Positions 44,841-53,142 of a stretch of 64,000 nt of DNA are shown here, one piece after another (the stretch's first letter is position 1; every line of letters starts with the position of its first letter). The DNA comes from Pseudogracilibacillus auburnensis. Lineage in GTDB: Bacteria > Bacillota > Bacilli > Bacillales > Amphibacillaceae. Position numbers and translations under genes: made by a program. The stretch spans positions 214,723-278,722 of the forward strand of contig NZ_QJJQ01000002.1 in assembly GCF_003201975.1 (NCBI RefSeq). The letters run 5' to 3'. The notes under the pieces are model-generated. The model made no database searches, was not told where the DNA came from, and saw only the letters and a program-made list of their open reading frames with translations.

Positions 44841-44940
44841 CGCACCTATAAAAGGCGTTCAAATCGTTCGTATGGTTACGCTTGGGATACTTTAATTATC
44901 CCCTTGACAACTTTTGTATCACAACCGTTTTCAAAAAGAT

Positions 44941-44967
44941 TGGGACTCCGGGAATATGCTCCTCCCA
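44941..44967. repeat. TGGGAC hairpin repeat, diverged copy
   Basis: TGGGACTCCGGGAATATGCT..CCCA resembles the 26-bp elements at 45144, 54211 and 54248, which all can fold through TGGGAC/GTCCCA. Confidence 0.5.
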
Positions 44968-45060
44968 AATAGATTTGTTATTTTAGGCATAAGTAGAGAT
45001 AAACTGTACAGTAAATTAGTTTAATTTTCATTCTACAAACCTAGTCACAGCAACGTTGAT

Positions 45061-45240
45061 TTGCGCTTCGGACAGTCGCTTTCCGCGGGCACGGCGGTCT
45101 GCCTCCTCGCGGAGAAACCACCGCTGCGGGGTCTTCAGACACGTGGGACTGCGCTAAATGCTCGTCCCATCGAAGAACATTTGCTTTTCCCGCAGGAGTC
45201 AACTGTCCTACGCTCCAATCAACTGTACGTTAGGTTAGGT
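45061..45240 (+). repeat. Bacillaceae-type intergenic repeat, left arm of inverted pair
   Basis: Contains GCTTTCCGCGGGCA, GCCTCCTCGC, TGCGGGGTCTTCAG, a 26-bp TGGGACTGCGCTAAATGCTC hairpin (45144-45169) and CCCGCAGGAGTC. I have met this mosaic in many Bacillaceae intergenic regions. It is GC-richer than the surroundings. Open frames in it are not genes. Confidence 0.75.
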
Positions 45241-45290
45241 GAATATAAATGAGAATAATTTCAAACATAAATTACCGTAATGATTCAACC

Positions 45291-45425
45291 TCACCTGAGC
45301 GAAGGAAATACACGGAGACTCCTGTGGGAGGATAGGCCTAGATGAGACCCCACAACGAGCAAAGCGAGTGAGGAGGCTCAACAGCCGCCCACGGAAAGCG
45401 GAGTGTATTTCCGTAGCGGCCGGCT
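45291..45425 (-). repeat. Bacillaceae-type intergenic repeat, right arm of inverted pair
   Basis: Read on the minus strand it has the same order of words as 45061-45240: GCTTTCCGTGGGC, GAGCCTCCTCACTCGC, GTGGGGTCTCATC, CCACAGGAGTCTCCGTG. The two arms face each other across about 50 bp and could form a long imperfect hairpin. Confidence 0.75.
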
Positions 45426-45534
45426 AAAATGTTATGTCGCAGCTAAGCTCAAATACGTGATAAGAACAAAAAGCAAACAATGAATCCAAAGTCAACTTGC
45501 ACACCGATGTCTCACCCATTTAATGCTACGATGG

Positions 45535-45740
45535 CTTTTGGATCTGTTTTACTCTGCGAAAGTTGAGTATATAATAAATATTACCAATCGTTCAAGTATA
45601 AATAAAAGTATGGAAAATACTAAAATAATTAAAAAATGTCTCCGAATTCTACCTACCTTAACCTCCACCAGAAAATGTTTATTGGTCACAAGACGTGTTA
45701 GTGTGGATAACAAACGTTATATAGACATGATGCTCGTTAT
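45535..45740. pseudogene. Third decayed copy of the duplicated block
   Basis: Matches 43240-43370: TACCAATCGTTCAAGTAT, CCTACCTTAACCTCCACCAG and TTTATTGGTCAC correspond to similar words there. No usable reading frame. The short plus-strand frame here is a by-product. Confidence 0.65.
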
Positions 45741-45899
45741 CAAGCTCGATCTGCTTTAACGTTTTCCACTAACGCTCTTCATATCTGGAGCTAGGAGTGC
45801 TCGATTTTTTAACCATTTAAACATGCAGAAAATTAAATTCATTGGTAATGATTTTTTTTTGTAATACACTTTTCAGACAGTACCTTGTTGTTCATTTGA

Positions 45900-47063
45900 T
45901 CAAGCAACATTTTTGGCAAAATGGAGTTCTCGTCTTGTCGAAATCATCGCTGTAATAAAAGCAATCACAATAAAGATAACTCCAACATGTGCATTCATTT
46001 CGATAGAGCCAAAATGAACGATCATGCTACCGATAAATGTACCAAAGGCAATTCCTAAATGAAGAGATGCATTATTTAAACTTTGCTGAATATCGGATGT
46101 TTCTGGTGATAGCAGTATTAAATGACTTTGAATTGGTGGCGTAATGGCCCAACTCATCATTCCCCAAAAAACTAAAATAATCCAAAATAACACTACTATA
46201 TTTACCGTAAACGGTATAATCAATAAACAAAAAGCTAATAGAGAAACGACGATAAGGATCGTCTGACGGATGCCAAATCGGTCTGCCGCTATCCCGCCTA
46301 ACCCACCGCCACTAACTGCAGCAATTCCATAGACAAAATATAAAATTGAAATCGTCGTTCCACTAAACCCAAGCATTGTTTTCGTAAATGGAGTTAAATA
46401 TCCATATAACGTGAAATGACCAGCTAAAAAGAAAAATGTTGTTAAATGGGCTAATGAAATTTTATAGTTTTTTAATGTCGCGATTTGTTTACGTAGTGGA
46501 ATAGCCTTTTTGGGCGGAACTCTTCTCAGAAAAACTGGCATAGCAATCATTAAGCATACGGTTAGCGTTGCAATTAAAATGAATGGTGCTCTCCAAGTAA
46601 ACATATTGCCTAGTGTTACACCAATTGGAAGACCTAAAACGAGCGACCCACTCACTCCCATTACAACAAGTCCAATCGCCCTTCCACGGAATGCAGGCTC
46701 AACAATGTTTGATGCAAGATTAATACATAATACAACAACTAATGAGCCACTTGCAGCCGAAATAATTCTTGCAACAATTAACATCATAAAAGTCGGACTG
46801 AAAATTGCAATGATATTTCCGATCAAAAAGAAGATTAGCGCTATAAAAGCTAATCGTGTCCGCTCGACTTTGGCAAAAATAATAAGAAAAATTGGAGCCG
46901 ATATAGCAAATACAACGGCAAAAACGGAAATTAATAATCCCGCATTACTAATACTTATGCCTAAATCTATAGCAACTAAATCTAAAATACCGCCAATAAT
47001 TAATTCGGCCATTCCTACGACAAACGCGATAATCGTTAGCATATAGACACGTTTATCAATCAA
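45900..47063 (-). CDS. MFS transporter, PbuE-like (purine efflux family)
   Basis: 387 residues, twelve helices. The N-terminal G-M-A-E-L-I-I-G-G-I-L, S-N-A-G-L-L-I-S-V-F-A, then R-G-R-A-I-G, and the later G-H-F-T-L-Y-G-Y-L-T-P-F and S-D-I-Q-Q-S resemble B. subtilis PbuE (YdhL), a purine base/nucleoside exporter of the DHA1 drug-efflux family. ATG 47063 behind GGAGGAG. I saw no adenine riboswitch upstream, so regulation differs from B. subtilis pbuE and the substrate may differ too. A truncated duplicate is at 43366-43560. Confidence 0.78.
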   Translation of the reverse strand: MIDKRVYMLTIIAFVVGMAELIIGGILDLVAIDLGISISNAGLLISVFAVVFAISAPIFLIIFAKVERTRLAFIALIFFLIGNIIAIFSPTFMMLIVARIISAASGSLVVVLCINLASNIVEPAFRGRAIGLVVMGVSGSLVLGLPIGVTLGNMFTWRAPFILIATLTVCLMIAMPVFLRRVPPKKAIPLRKQIATLKNYKISLAHLTTFFFLAGHFTLYGYLTPFTKTMLGFSGTTISILYFVYGIAAVSGGGLGGIAADRFGIRQTILIVVSLLAFCLLIIPFTVNIVVLFWIILVFWGMMSWAITPPIQSHLILLSPETSDIQQSLNNASLHLGIAFGTFIGSMIVHFGSIEMNAHVGVIFIVIAFITAMISTRRELHFAKNVA

Positions 47064-47209
47064 AATGTTCTCCTCCTACATGAAAACCTACCATTAGAAC
47101 TTTACCATATTAACAGGAAAAGAAACAGTCACTCGCTCCATTTTTTTAATACGTGATTTTGGTTATACCGAGGAACCCTAGTTCCAAATCGCGATTATGG
47201 GCTTATTGT

Positions 47210-47329
47210 GAATTATGCCGACTTTAAAACAGGAATGTGAGCTTACCATGAATTATGCTAGCTTTAAAACAGGAATGCTCCATTAGTGTGAATTAGGATG
47301 GCTTTAAAAACGAGAATGCAGTACTTTTG
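47210..47329. repeat. 40-bp tandem repeat, three copies
   Basis: Units beginning GAATTA at 47210, 47250 and 47290, each with GGCTTTAAAA-like centre and a GGAATG or GAGAATG half, exactly 40 bp apart (two 20-bp halves). Intergenic, upstream of the MFS gene. Related in period to the 20-21 bp arrays elsewhere in the window. Confidence 0.75.
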
Positions 47330-47373
47330 GACAAAATATAGTTCAAAGAATCATCCCAAACTTACGAAGATTA

Positions 47374-47405
47374 AAAAAGTCGTTCCAACAAACGAACGAC
47401 TTTTT
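47374..47405 (-). terminator. Terminator of the YkvI-like gene
   Basis: AAAAAGTCGTTC (47374-47385) pairs with GAACGACTTTTT (47394-47405); T run on the minus strand. Confidence 0.75.
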
Positions 47406-47441
47406 CAGCTTATTACTCTCATATTTAAATAACAAATTTGT

Positions 47442-48497
47442 TTAATTTTTCGCGTTTTTTGCAAGTTTAAATGGTGCATAAATTAGTGCAAATATCAAGA
47501 ATAATCCTAAATAACCGATTGTTGAGTAAAATTTGGAAACTAATGTTGTAAATCCTACAAAACTTGCAATAAACCCAACTACTAAAGTTACTACAGTTGC
47601 AAGATAAGCTTTTTTCGTACCCATTTCAAAAAACCTAGCAACAAATGCGTAGAACATACTTACAGCTGTATTAAAGATCATTCCGAACAATACGAGTGAC
47701 ATAAAAATTCCAAGTACTGGTGAAATTTCTTCAACAATTTTTAATAAAGGTAAATCATATGCTGCCACGACATCGACTTTTGAGAAGATGGCAAGATGAG
47801 CAAGGATGATAAGAACTCCAATTCCAAGTCCCCCAACAAGGCCACCGAGTGACGCAATTTTTTCATCTTTTTCTGCTCCACCCATTACGATTGCCATACC
47901 TGCCCCAACTGCAATATTAAACGATACATAGTTAATAGCAGAAATAAACCAGTTCGGCATAGAAGATTCTTGTTGTTGTGCAATCGGATTCAATTCGTTA
48001 AAAGAAGCATCCATCGTAAATAAACTATAAACTGAAATAATAATAAGTGCTAAAATTAAAAATGGTGTAATACTGCCGATTACTGCTACGACTTTATCAA
48101 CTTTCAACATCATCGTTAATATTAAAAGGACAACTAAAATTAAGCTACCGACAAATGGTGCAAGTCCAAATTGTTGGTTTAATGTTGAACCAGCTCCCGC
48201 AATCATAACAACTCCAACGCCGAATAATGTAAAAACGATAATGGCATCAACGATTATTCCTAAAAAACGACCACTTATTTCATATATCGCATTTTTATGT
48301 GAATTAGTTTGTAAGCGGCTGCCAACTTTCGTTAGTGTCATACCAAGATAGGCAAATAATGCAGTTGAAACAATTGCTGCCAATGTCCCTAAATGACCAA
48401 AACTTGTAAAGTATTGCAAAATCTCTTGCCCAGATGCAAATCCAGCTCCGACAATAATACCAATAAATGCGCTTCCTATCTTTAAGATTCTAAACAT
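47442..48497 (-). CDS. YkvI-like membrane transporter
   Basis: 351 residues, about ten helices, LeuT-type fold. G-A-G-F-A-S-G-Q-E-I-L-Q-Y-F near 17-30 and G-A-G-M-A-I-V-M-G-G-A near 200 are family hallmarks. YkvI proteins are probable amino-acid/amine transporters of unknown substrate. It lies next to the FAD/2Fe-2S dehydrogenase cluster, on the same strand as its first gene, so it may import that enzyme's substrate. ATG 48497 behind GGGGGAT. Confidence 0.8.
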   Translation of the reverse strand: MFRILKIGSAFIGIIVGAGFASGQEILQYFTSFGHLGTLAAIVSTALFAYLGMTLTKVGSRLQTNSHKNAIYEISGRFLGIIVDAIIVFTLFGVGVVMIAGAGSTLNQQFGLAPFVGSLILVVLLILTMMLKVDKVVAVIGSITPFLILALIIISVYSLFTMDASFNELNPIAQQQESSMPNWFISAINYVSFNIAVGAGMAIVMGGAEKDEKIASLGGLVGGLGIGVLIILAHLAIFSKVDVVAAYDLPLLKIVEEISPVLGIFMSLVLFGMIFNTAVSMFYAFVARFFEMGTKKAYLATVVTLVVGFIASFVGFTTLVSKFYSTIGYLGLFLIFALIYAPFKLAKNAKN

Positions 48498-48643
48498 GAT
48501 AATCCCCCGTCGTTTTCTAGAAAATATAATATGATTTAATAAGCTAAATTATTATATCAACTTTTTTTACATTTTTCTATTATTTTAACGCTTACATAAA
48601 ATTTTAATAAGCATAAATAATTACTAGCAGAATAAAATTAAAT

Positions 48644-48684
48644 GCGCGAACTTATTTATACAGGCACGGGTAACAAGTTCGCGC
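48644..48684 (-). terminator. Terminator after the DAO-type dehydrogenase gene
   Basis: GCGCGAACTT (48644-48653) pairs with AAGTTCGCGC (48675-48684); T-rich on the minus strand. The rest of 48498-48801 shows nothing beyond the YkvI promoter area. Confidence 0.65.
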
Positions 48685-48801
48685 TTCTTCTTAGTCGTTA
48701 GTGTTTATACATATTTAGTTAAAATCTTATTTTCCATTCGCATCATAACATAAACATTTTAGGAAAGACTCTAAATAAAAAGATACTTTTTGATACTGTT
48801 C

Positions 48802-49986
48802 TTATGATAGTATTTTCGACTTAGCAAATCGATCATAACGTAAAGGCTCTGTTGGAATAATTGTTTCCGACTTTTCATTAATTAATTCCTCAATTAGTTT
48901 CCCTGTCACAGTTGCTAAACTAATGCCATCTCCTTCATGACCTGCCGCAATGTAGAATCCCGGTACTTCTTCCACTGCTGAAACAATTGGTAAATGATCT
49001 TCTGTAAATGGACGGAAACCTGTATACGTACGAATAATTTTAAAGTCATCCATTTTAGGGAAAAAGCGTAACGCACGTCTTGCAAGTGTTTGCACTACTT
49101 GAATGTCGATAGAACTATCATAGCCGACAAATTGACGACTACTTCCAAGTAAAAAGTTTTGACATTCTGTTGGCTCAAGTACTAATGCAACACCATGTTC
49201 AGCTGTACGTTTATCGGCAATACGCTCGCGACCAAATTTATTCATTAAATACCCAAATTCCATTACATTTCGCATCATTACTGGCTGTTGTCTTGAACCA
49301 ACAATAATATGCCCCTTCCGTGGAATGATCGGAATGTCAATATCGAGCATTTCACCGATAAATGGAGCCCAAACGCCAGCAGCATTGACCACTTTGTTCG
49401 CTTGGAATGTTCCGTCACTCGTTTCAATCGTAAAATCACTTTCACCACGTGTTATATTTGTCACTCCTGCTTGTGCTTTAACATCTAAGCCAAAATCTTT
49501 TCCGGCTTTTTCAATTAATGAGTAACAAAATAAATAAGGGTTAATTAGTGAATCTGTTTCACATTCTAGTCCCCCAGGAATATCGTGCGCAAAAAATGGT
49601 GATTCTTTACGAATATCATTTTGGTCTAATACATTAAATTTAAGTCCATTATCGCTTTGCGTTTTTACCCAATCTACTGCTGCCTGCATTTCATCGTCAT
49701 TATCGCAAACTAGAATACTACCATGCTCCCTAAATTCAAAAGGAAGATTAAGTGTTTTATGCAAATCATTCAATAATTCCTGACTAACTAACGACATTTG
49801 ACTATCAAAACCAGGATCTTTATCGACAATTGTAACATTTCCATCACAACGAGAACTTGTCCCGCTTGCAATATCATTCTTTTCAATTAATAAACACTTT
49901 AATCCTGATTCAGCAAGATAGTAAGCAACCGCACAACCAACGATACCTCCGCCAATTATGGCTACTTCATAGTTTTTATTACTCAT
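48802..49986 (-). CDS. FAD-dependent oxidoreductase, DAO/HcnC/LhpB-like
   Basis: 394 residues from ATG 49986 behind GGAGG. N-terminal FAD-binding motif A-I-I-G-G-G-I-V-G-C-A-V-A-Y-Y-L-A, and the DAO-family end R-T-Y-T-G-F-R-P-F-T-E-D-H-L-P followed by A-A-G-H-E-G-D-G-I-S-L. It matches the catalytic subunit of hetero-oligomeric dehydrogenases for proline, hydroxyproline or sarcosine (and HcnC). Divergent from the genes of the other three subunits, with a 136-bp shared promoter region. Confidence 0.82.
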   Translation of the reverse strand: MSNKNYEVAIIGGGIVGCAVAYYLAESGLKCLLIEKNDIASGTSSRCDGNVTIVDKDPGFDSQMSLVSQELLNDLHKTLNLPFEFREHGSILVCDNDDEMQAAVDWVKTQSDNGLKFNVLDQNDIRKESPFFAHDIPGGLECETDSLINPYLFCYSLIEKAGKDFGLDVKAQAGVTNITRGESDFTIETSDGTFQANKVVNAAGVWAPFIGEMLDIDIPIIPRKGHIIVGSRQQPVMMRNVMEFGYLMNKFGRERIADKRTAEHGVALVLEPTECQNFLLGSSRQFVGYDSSIDIQVVQTLARRALRFFPKMDDFKIIRTYTGFRPFTEDHLPIVSAVEEVPGFYIAAGHEGDGISLATVTGKLIEELINEKSETIIPTEPLRYDRFAKSKILS

Positions 49987-50122
49987 AAACAATACCTCCA
50001 GCTACAATTATTAAACTTTTTCTCATTATATTCTAATTTTAACATAAAATAAAGAATGTTTTGTGTTAGAATAGAATTATTGCTTAATATTTTTTATCAT
50101 ATCCGTGTAAGGAGGCTAATTT

Positions 50123-50395
50123 ATGCAACATTTAATAATATGTCGCTGTGAGGAAGTTTCTTTGAAAGATCTTGAAGAAACTGCTAAAAAATTTAATTGC
50201 ACTGCCCGTGAATTAAAATTACGGACTAGAGCAGGTATGGGCTTTTGCGGTGGGCGTACTTGTCGACCAGCCGTAGATAAAGTATTAACGGACTTAACGA
50301 AAGAAAATCCAACAGATGCAATCCCATTAAAAGTTTCACCACCTGTTCGACCAATTTCTTTATCTGATTTAGGAGGAAAAGCAAGTGACGACTAA
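50123..50395 (+). CDS. BFD-like (2Fe-2S)-binding subunit
   Basis: 90 residues from ATG 50123 behind AAGGAGG. Cys7, Cys9, Cys42 and Cys47 (I-C-R-C-E-E, then G-F-C-G-G-R-T-C-R) form the bacterioferritin-associated-ferredoxin-type [2Fe-2S] site found as a small subunit or domain in multi-subunit amine dehydrogenases. Overlaps the next gene by 11 bases. Confidence 0.85.
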   Translation: MQHLIICRCEEVSLKDLEETAKKFNCTARELKLRTRAGMGFCGGRTCRPAVDKVLTDLTKENPTDAIPLKVSPPVRPISLSDLGGKASDD

Positions 50396-50783
50396 ACGAA
50401 TTGTGAATCACCCTGTTTTAGGTAAATTAGAAGAAAATAAGAAAATTACCTTTACATTTGATGGACAATCATATGATGGGTATGAAAACGATACGATTGC
50501 TTCAGCATTACTAGCTCATGGTATCCGTACACTAAGAAAACATGAAGAATCAGGAAATCCACGTGGCATTTATTGTAATATTGGTCACTGTTATGAGTGT
50601 CGCGTTACAGTGGATGAGGTGTCAAATGTACGCGCATGTTTAACACCCATTAAGGAGAATATGGTAATTGAAAGCGGTAAAGTTCAACCGTCTCCGTTAG
50701 ATCCAAAGAATGAAGGGGATCTTCCAAGAACGTATGATGAATTTATTCGATCGGAGGAGCAGAAGAAGAATGCAAATAAATGA
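50385..50783 (+). CDS. 2Fe-2S ferredoxin-type subunit, HcnA/LhpF-like
   Basis: 132 residues from GTG 50385 behind TAGGAGG, inside the previous gene. Cys64, Cys69, Cys72 and Cys85 (Y-C-N-I-G-H-C-Y-E-C ... A-C-L-T-P) make a plant-type [2Fe-2S] cluster, as in the N-terminal part of sarcosine-oxidase alpha and HcnA. Passes electrons from the FAD subunits. Overlaps the next gene by 14 bases. Confidence 0.83.
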   Translation: MTTKRIVNHPVLGKLEENKKITFTFDGQSYDGYENDTIASALLAHGIRTLRKHEESGNPRGIYCNIGHCYECRVTVDEVSNVRACLTPIKENMVIESGKVQPSPLDPKNEGDLPRTYDEFIRSEEQKKNANK

Positions 50784-51978
50784 TGTTGTAATTATCGGTG
50801 CAGGACCAGCTGGTTTATCTGCCGCTATTCAATGTAGAGAAAACGATTTACGTGTTACTGTACTTGATGAATTCCCAAAACCGGGCGGGAGACTTCTCGG
50901 ACAGCTTCACCAAGAGCCAACTGGTGAATGGTGGAATGGTATTGAAGAAACGAAAATTTTAGTAGATAAAGCTGAAAAGCTGAACACAGATATTCGCTGT
51001 GGAGTTTCAGTACATCATATTGAAAAGCTTGAAGATCATTTTGTCGTACATACGAATAAAAAGAACTTCCCGGCTAAAAATATTTTAATTGCAACAGGTG
51101 CTGCTGAAACGGCTGCTCCAATCCCGGGGTGGACATTACCTGGTGTTATGTCAATCGGAGCGGCACAAGTAATGACGAACGTTCACCGTGTAAGTGTTGG
51201 CGAAAAAGGAATTGTCGTTGGTGTCAATGTCTTATCAGCTGCGATTGCACGTGAATTACAGTTAGCTGGAATTGATCTTCATAGTATGGCACTTCCTGCT
51301 CGAAATGCCGTTTCAGAAGACCAAGCAAATCCACGATTAGTAATGGAGCGTTTAGTACGAATCGCACATTTAGCCCCATCTGCATTTATTAAATTTGGAA
51401 GCAAATTCGCTAAGTTTAAGTTTGTACAAAATATTGCTTTGCAGTTTTTTCCTAAAGGTGGAGTGAAAATGTGGGACATGCCAATTCACCTTCGTAAAGC
51501 AATTAAAGAAATAAATGGAACGGACAAAGTCGAATCGGTTACGATGGTTGATGTCACTGTCGATGGTGATATTATTCGTGGGACAGAAGAAACGATTCCA
51601 GTCGATTTCGTCTGTATTGCAGGTGGATTATATCCATTGGCTGAGTTGGCTGCAGTTGTTGGTGTTCCATTCCAATATAGTGAGGAATTAGGTGGACATG
51701 TGCCTATCCATAATGAAGCAATGGAAACTTCGATGAAAGGCATTTACGTTGCTGGTAATATTACTGGAATTGAAAGTGCAAAAGTTGCCCGTGAACAAGG
51801 TGCAGTTGCAGGTTTATCAATCGTGAAAAATACGTTGCAAAATGCGACTGTTGATGGTAAATTGAAAGTTGCAATCAACAATGTTAAAGCGACACGTGAA
51901 GCAGCGACGATTCAGTTCCATCCAAGAATTGAAGAAGGTCGTGAAAAAGTTACGACAGCGTTCAACCAATTAACATAA
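50770..51978 (+). CDS. FAD/NAD(P)-dependent oxidoreductase subunit, HcnB/LhpE-like
   Basis: 402 residues from ATG 50770 behind GGAGG; the longer frame to 50710 lies in the upstream gene. V-V-I-I-G-A-G-P-A-G-L-S-A-A near 6-19 and a second dinucleotide site in the middle; the typical G-I-Y-V-A-G-N-I-T-G-I-E near 345. Electron-transfer subunit of the complex with 50123-50783 and 48802-49986. Substrate most likely an amino acid (proline, hydroxyproline or sarcosine-like), inferred from the family. Confidence 0.82.
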   Translation: MQINDVVIIGAGPAGLSAAIQCRENDLRVTVLDEFPKPGGRLLGQLHQEPTGEWWNGIEETKILVDKAEKLNTDIRCGVSVHHIEKLEDHFVVHTNKKNFPAKNILIATGAAETAAPIPGWTLPGVMSIGAAQVMTNVHRVSVGEKGIVVGVNVLSAAIARELQLAGIDLHSMALPARNAVSEDQANPRLVMERLVRIAHLAPSAFIKFGSKFAKFKFVQNIALQFFPKGGVKMWDMPIHLRKAIKEINGTDKVESVTMVDVTVDGDIIRGTEETIPVDFVCIAGGLYPLAELAAVVGVPFQYSEELGGHVPIHNEAMETSMKGIYVAGNITGIESAKVAREQGAVAGLSIVKNTLQNATVDGKLKVAINNVKATREAATIQFHPRIEEGREKVTTAFNQLT

Positions 51979-52006
51979 TTTTTTGTTGATCGTATGAGGG
52001 AGAAAA

Positions 52007-52555
52007 ATGAATATTGAAAATCTATCCATGCGTGAGAAAAGCCTTGTGTTTATTGGCTTTATGGGAGTAGGAAAAACGACAGTTGCGCAACTTGTTGCAA
52101 AGAAACTGTACAGAGATTTTGTCGATATTGATCTTGAAATTGAAAGAGAGTTTGGAATGCCAACGACGGATATTTTTAAGAAAATTGGTGAACGGAAGTT
52201 TCGTGAAAAAGAAAAAGAATATGTTCTCCGCTACTGTAAACAGCCATTAAAAGTGATCTCGCTTGGTGGTGGTGCTTTTATGCAAGAAGATATTCGAAAT
52301 GCTTGTCTTAAACACAGTATCGTTTTTTATTTAGATATTTCTTGGGACTCTTGGAAAGAGCGTCTGCACATGTTGGTCGACAGTCGCCCCGTTTTGCAGG
52401 ATCGTTCTTTAGAAGATATTGAAGAACTATTTAACGCAAGAAAAAGCACGTATGAAGAACATAATTCAAAATTAATGACCGATCACTTTAACGAAGAAGA
52501 AGTTGCCAACTACATTATCGACTCCGTCAAACTCGCATGGGATCTTCACGAATAA
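52007..52555 (+). CDS. Shikimate kinase family protein
   Basis: 182 residues from ATG 52007. P-loop G-F-M-G-V-G-K-T-T at 17-25, D-I-D-L-E-I-E near 41-47, E-R-K-F-R near 63, and L-G-G-G-A-F near 85, which match the shikimate-binding residues of AroK/AroL. It would phosphorylate shikimate in chorismate synthesis. Position 29 bp after the dehydrogenase cluster rather than in an aro operon raises the possibility of a paralogue with another small-molecule substrate. Confidence 0.8.
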   Translation: MNIENLSMREKSLVFIGFMGVGKTTVAQLVAKKLYRDFVDIDLEIEREFGMPTTDIFKKIGERKFREKEKEYVLRYCKQPLKVISLGGGAFMQEDIRNACLKHSIVFYLDISWDSWKERLHMLVDSRPVLQDRSLEDIEELFNARKSTYEEHNSKLMTDHFNEEEVANYIIDSVKLAWDLHE

Positions 52556-52587
52556 AAAAGCTACCTTTTTTAAAAAGGAGCTTTTTT
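52554..52587 (+). terminator. Terminator after the shikimate kinase gene
   Basis: AAAAAAGCT-A-CCTTTTT pairs with AAAAAGG-A-GCTTTTTT; ends the four-gene plus-strand cluster. Confidence 0.75.
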
Positions 52588-52639
52588 ATTATGTATTATC
52601 AGATTTTTTGAACCAATAAAATTTATTGAACTTGGTATT

Positions 52640-52880
52640 TTCCTAACATTCGCTGCATGATCGATTTGAACCTTACATTATTCGTTGGAACTACGCATTC
52701 CACTTTCGAACTCTGCATTATTCTTATGAACTTGCGCATTATCGACTTGAACTTAGCATTATTTTCGTAAACTGTGCATTTGGGTTTTGAACTCTGCATT
52801 ATTCTCTGGAACTCCGCATTACTGACTTGAACTCTGCATTCCACATTTAAACCTTGCATTTTTCACTTTAAACATAACAT
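52640..52880. repeat. 20-bp tandem repeat, about ten copies
   Basis: CTCTGCATTA-like words (CTACGCATTC, CTCTGCATTA, CTTGCGCATT, CTTAGCATTA, CTGTGCATTT, CTCTGCATTA, CTCCGCATTA, CTCTGCATTC, CCTTGCATTT) recur every 20 or 21 bp, linked by GAA. On the minus strand the unit reads AATGCAGAGTTC plus eight variable bases. Intergenic; the minus-strand open frame over it is a by-product. The flank 52881-53142 is AT-rich with no gene. Confidence 0.85.
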
Positions 52881-53142
52881 TTTACCCATAAACAATTTTT
52901 CACTTAAGCTTTTCCCCCAACTGTTGTTCTTCCCAAAATAAAACAAAAAAACGAATAGAAATTTTCATTTTACATAAATAAATCTAGCTAATTTGCCATT
53001 TCCTTATAAAATAATTGTATTTCCACATTCATTTATCACTTTTTGTTAAAAAATTCTTTCTATTTTTTATTTTTGCGATTTTGACATTCTTTTTTTCTCA
53101 AGGTAAAGTAGCAATTAGTTACTATCCGGAAAGGAGAAGGGA

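Noticed and set aside
45061-45252. 63-codon plus-strand frame
   Set aside because: Lies wholly within a GC-rich intergenic repeat whose other copy is inverted nearby.
47064-47209. Adenine riboswitch upstream of the PbuE-like gene
   Set aside because: The conserved purine-riboswitch core and P1-P3 layout were not found; the upstream DNA is short and leads into tandem repeats.
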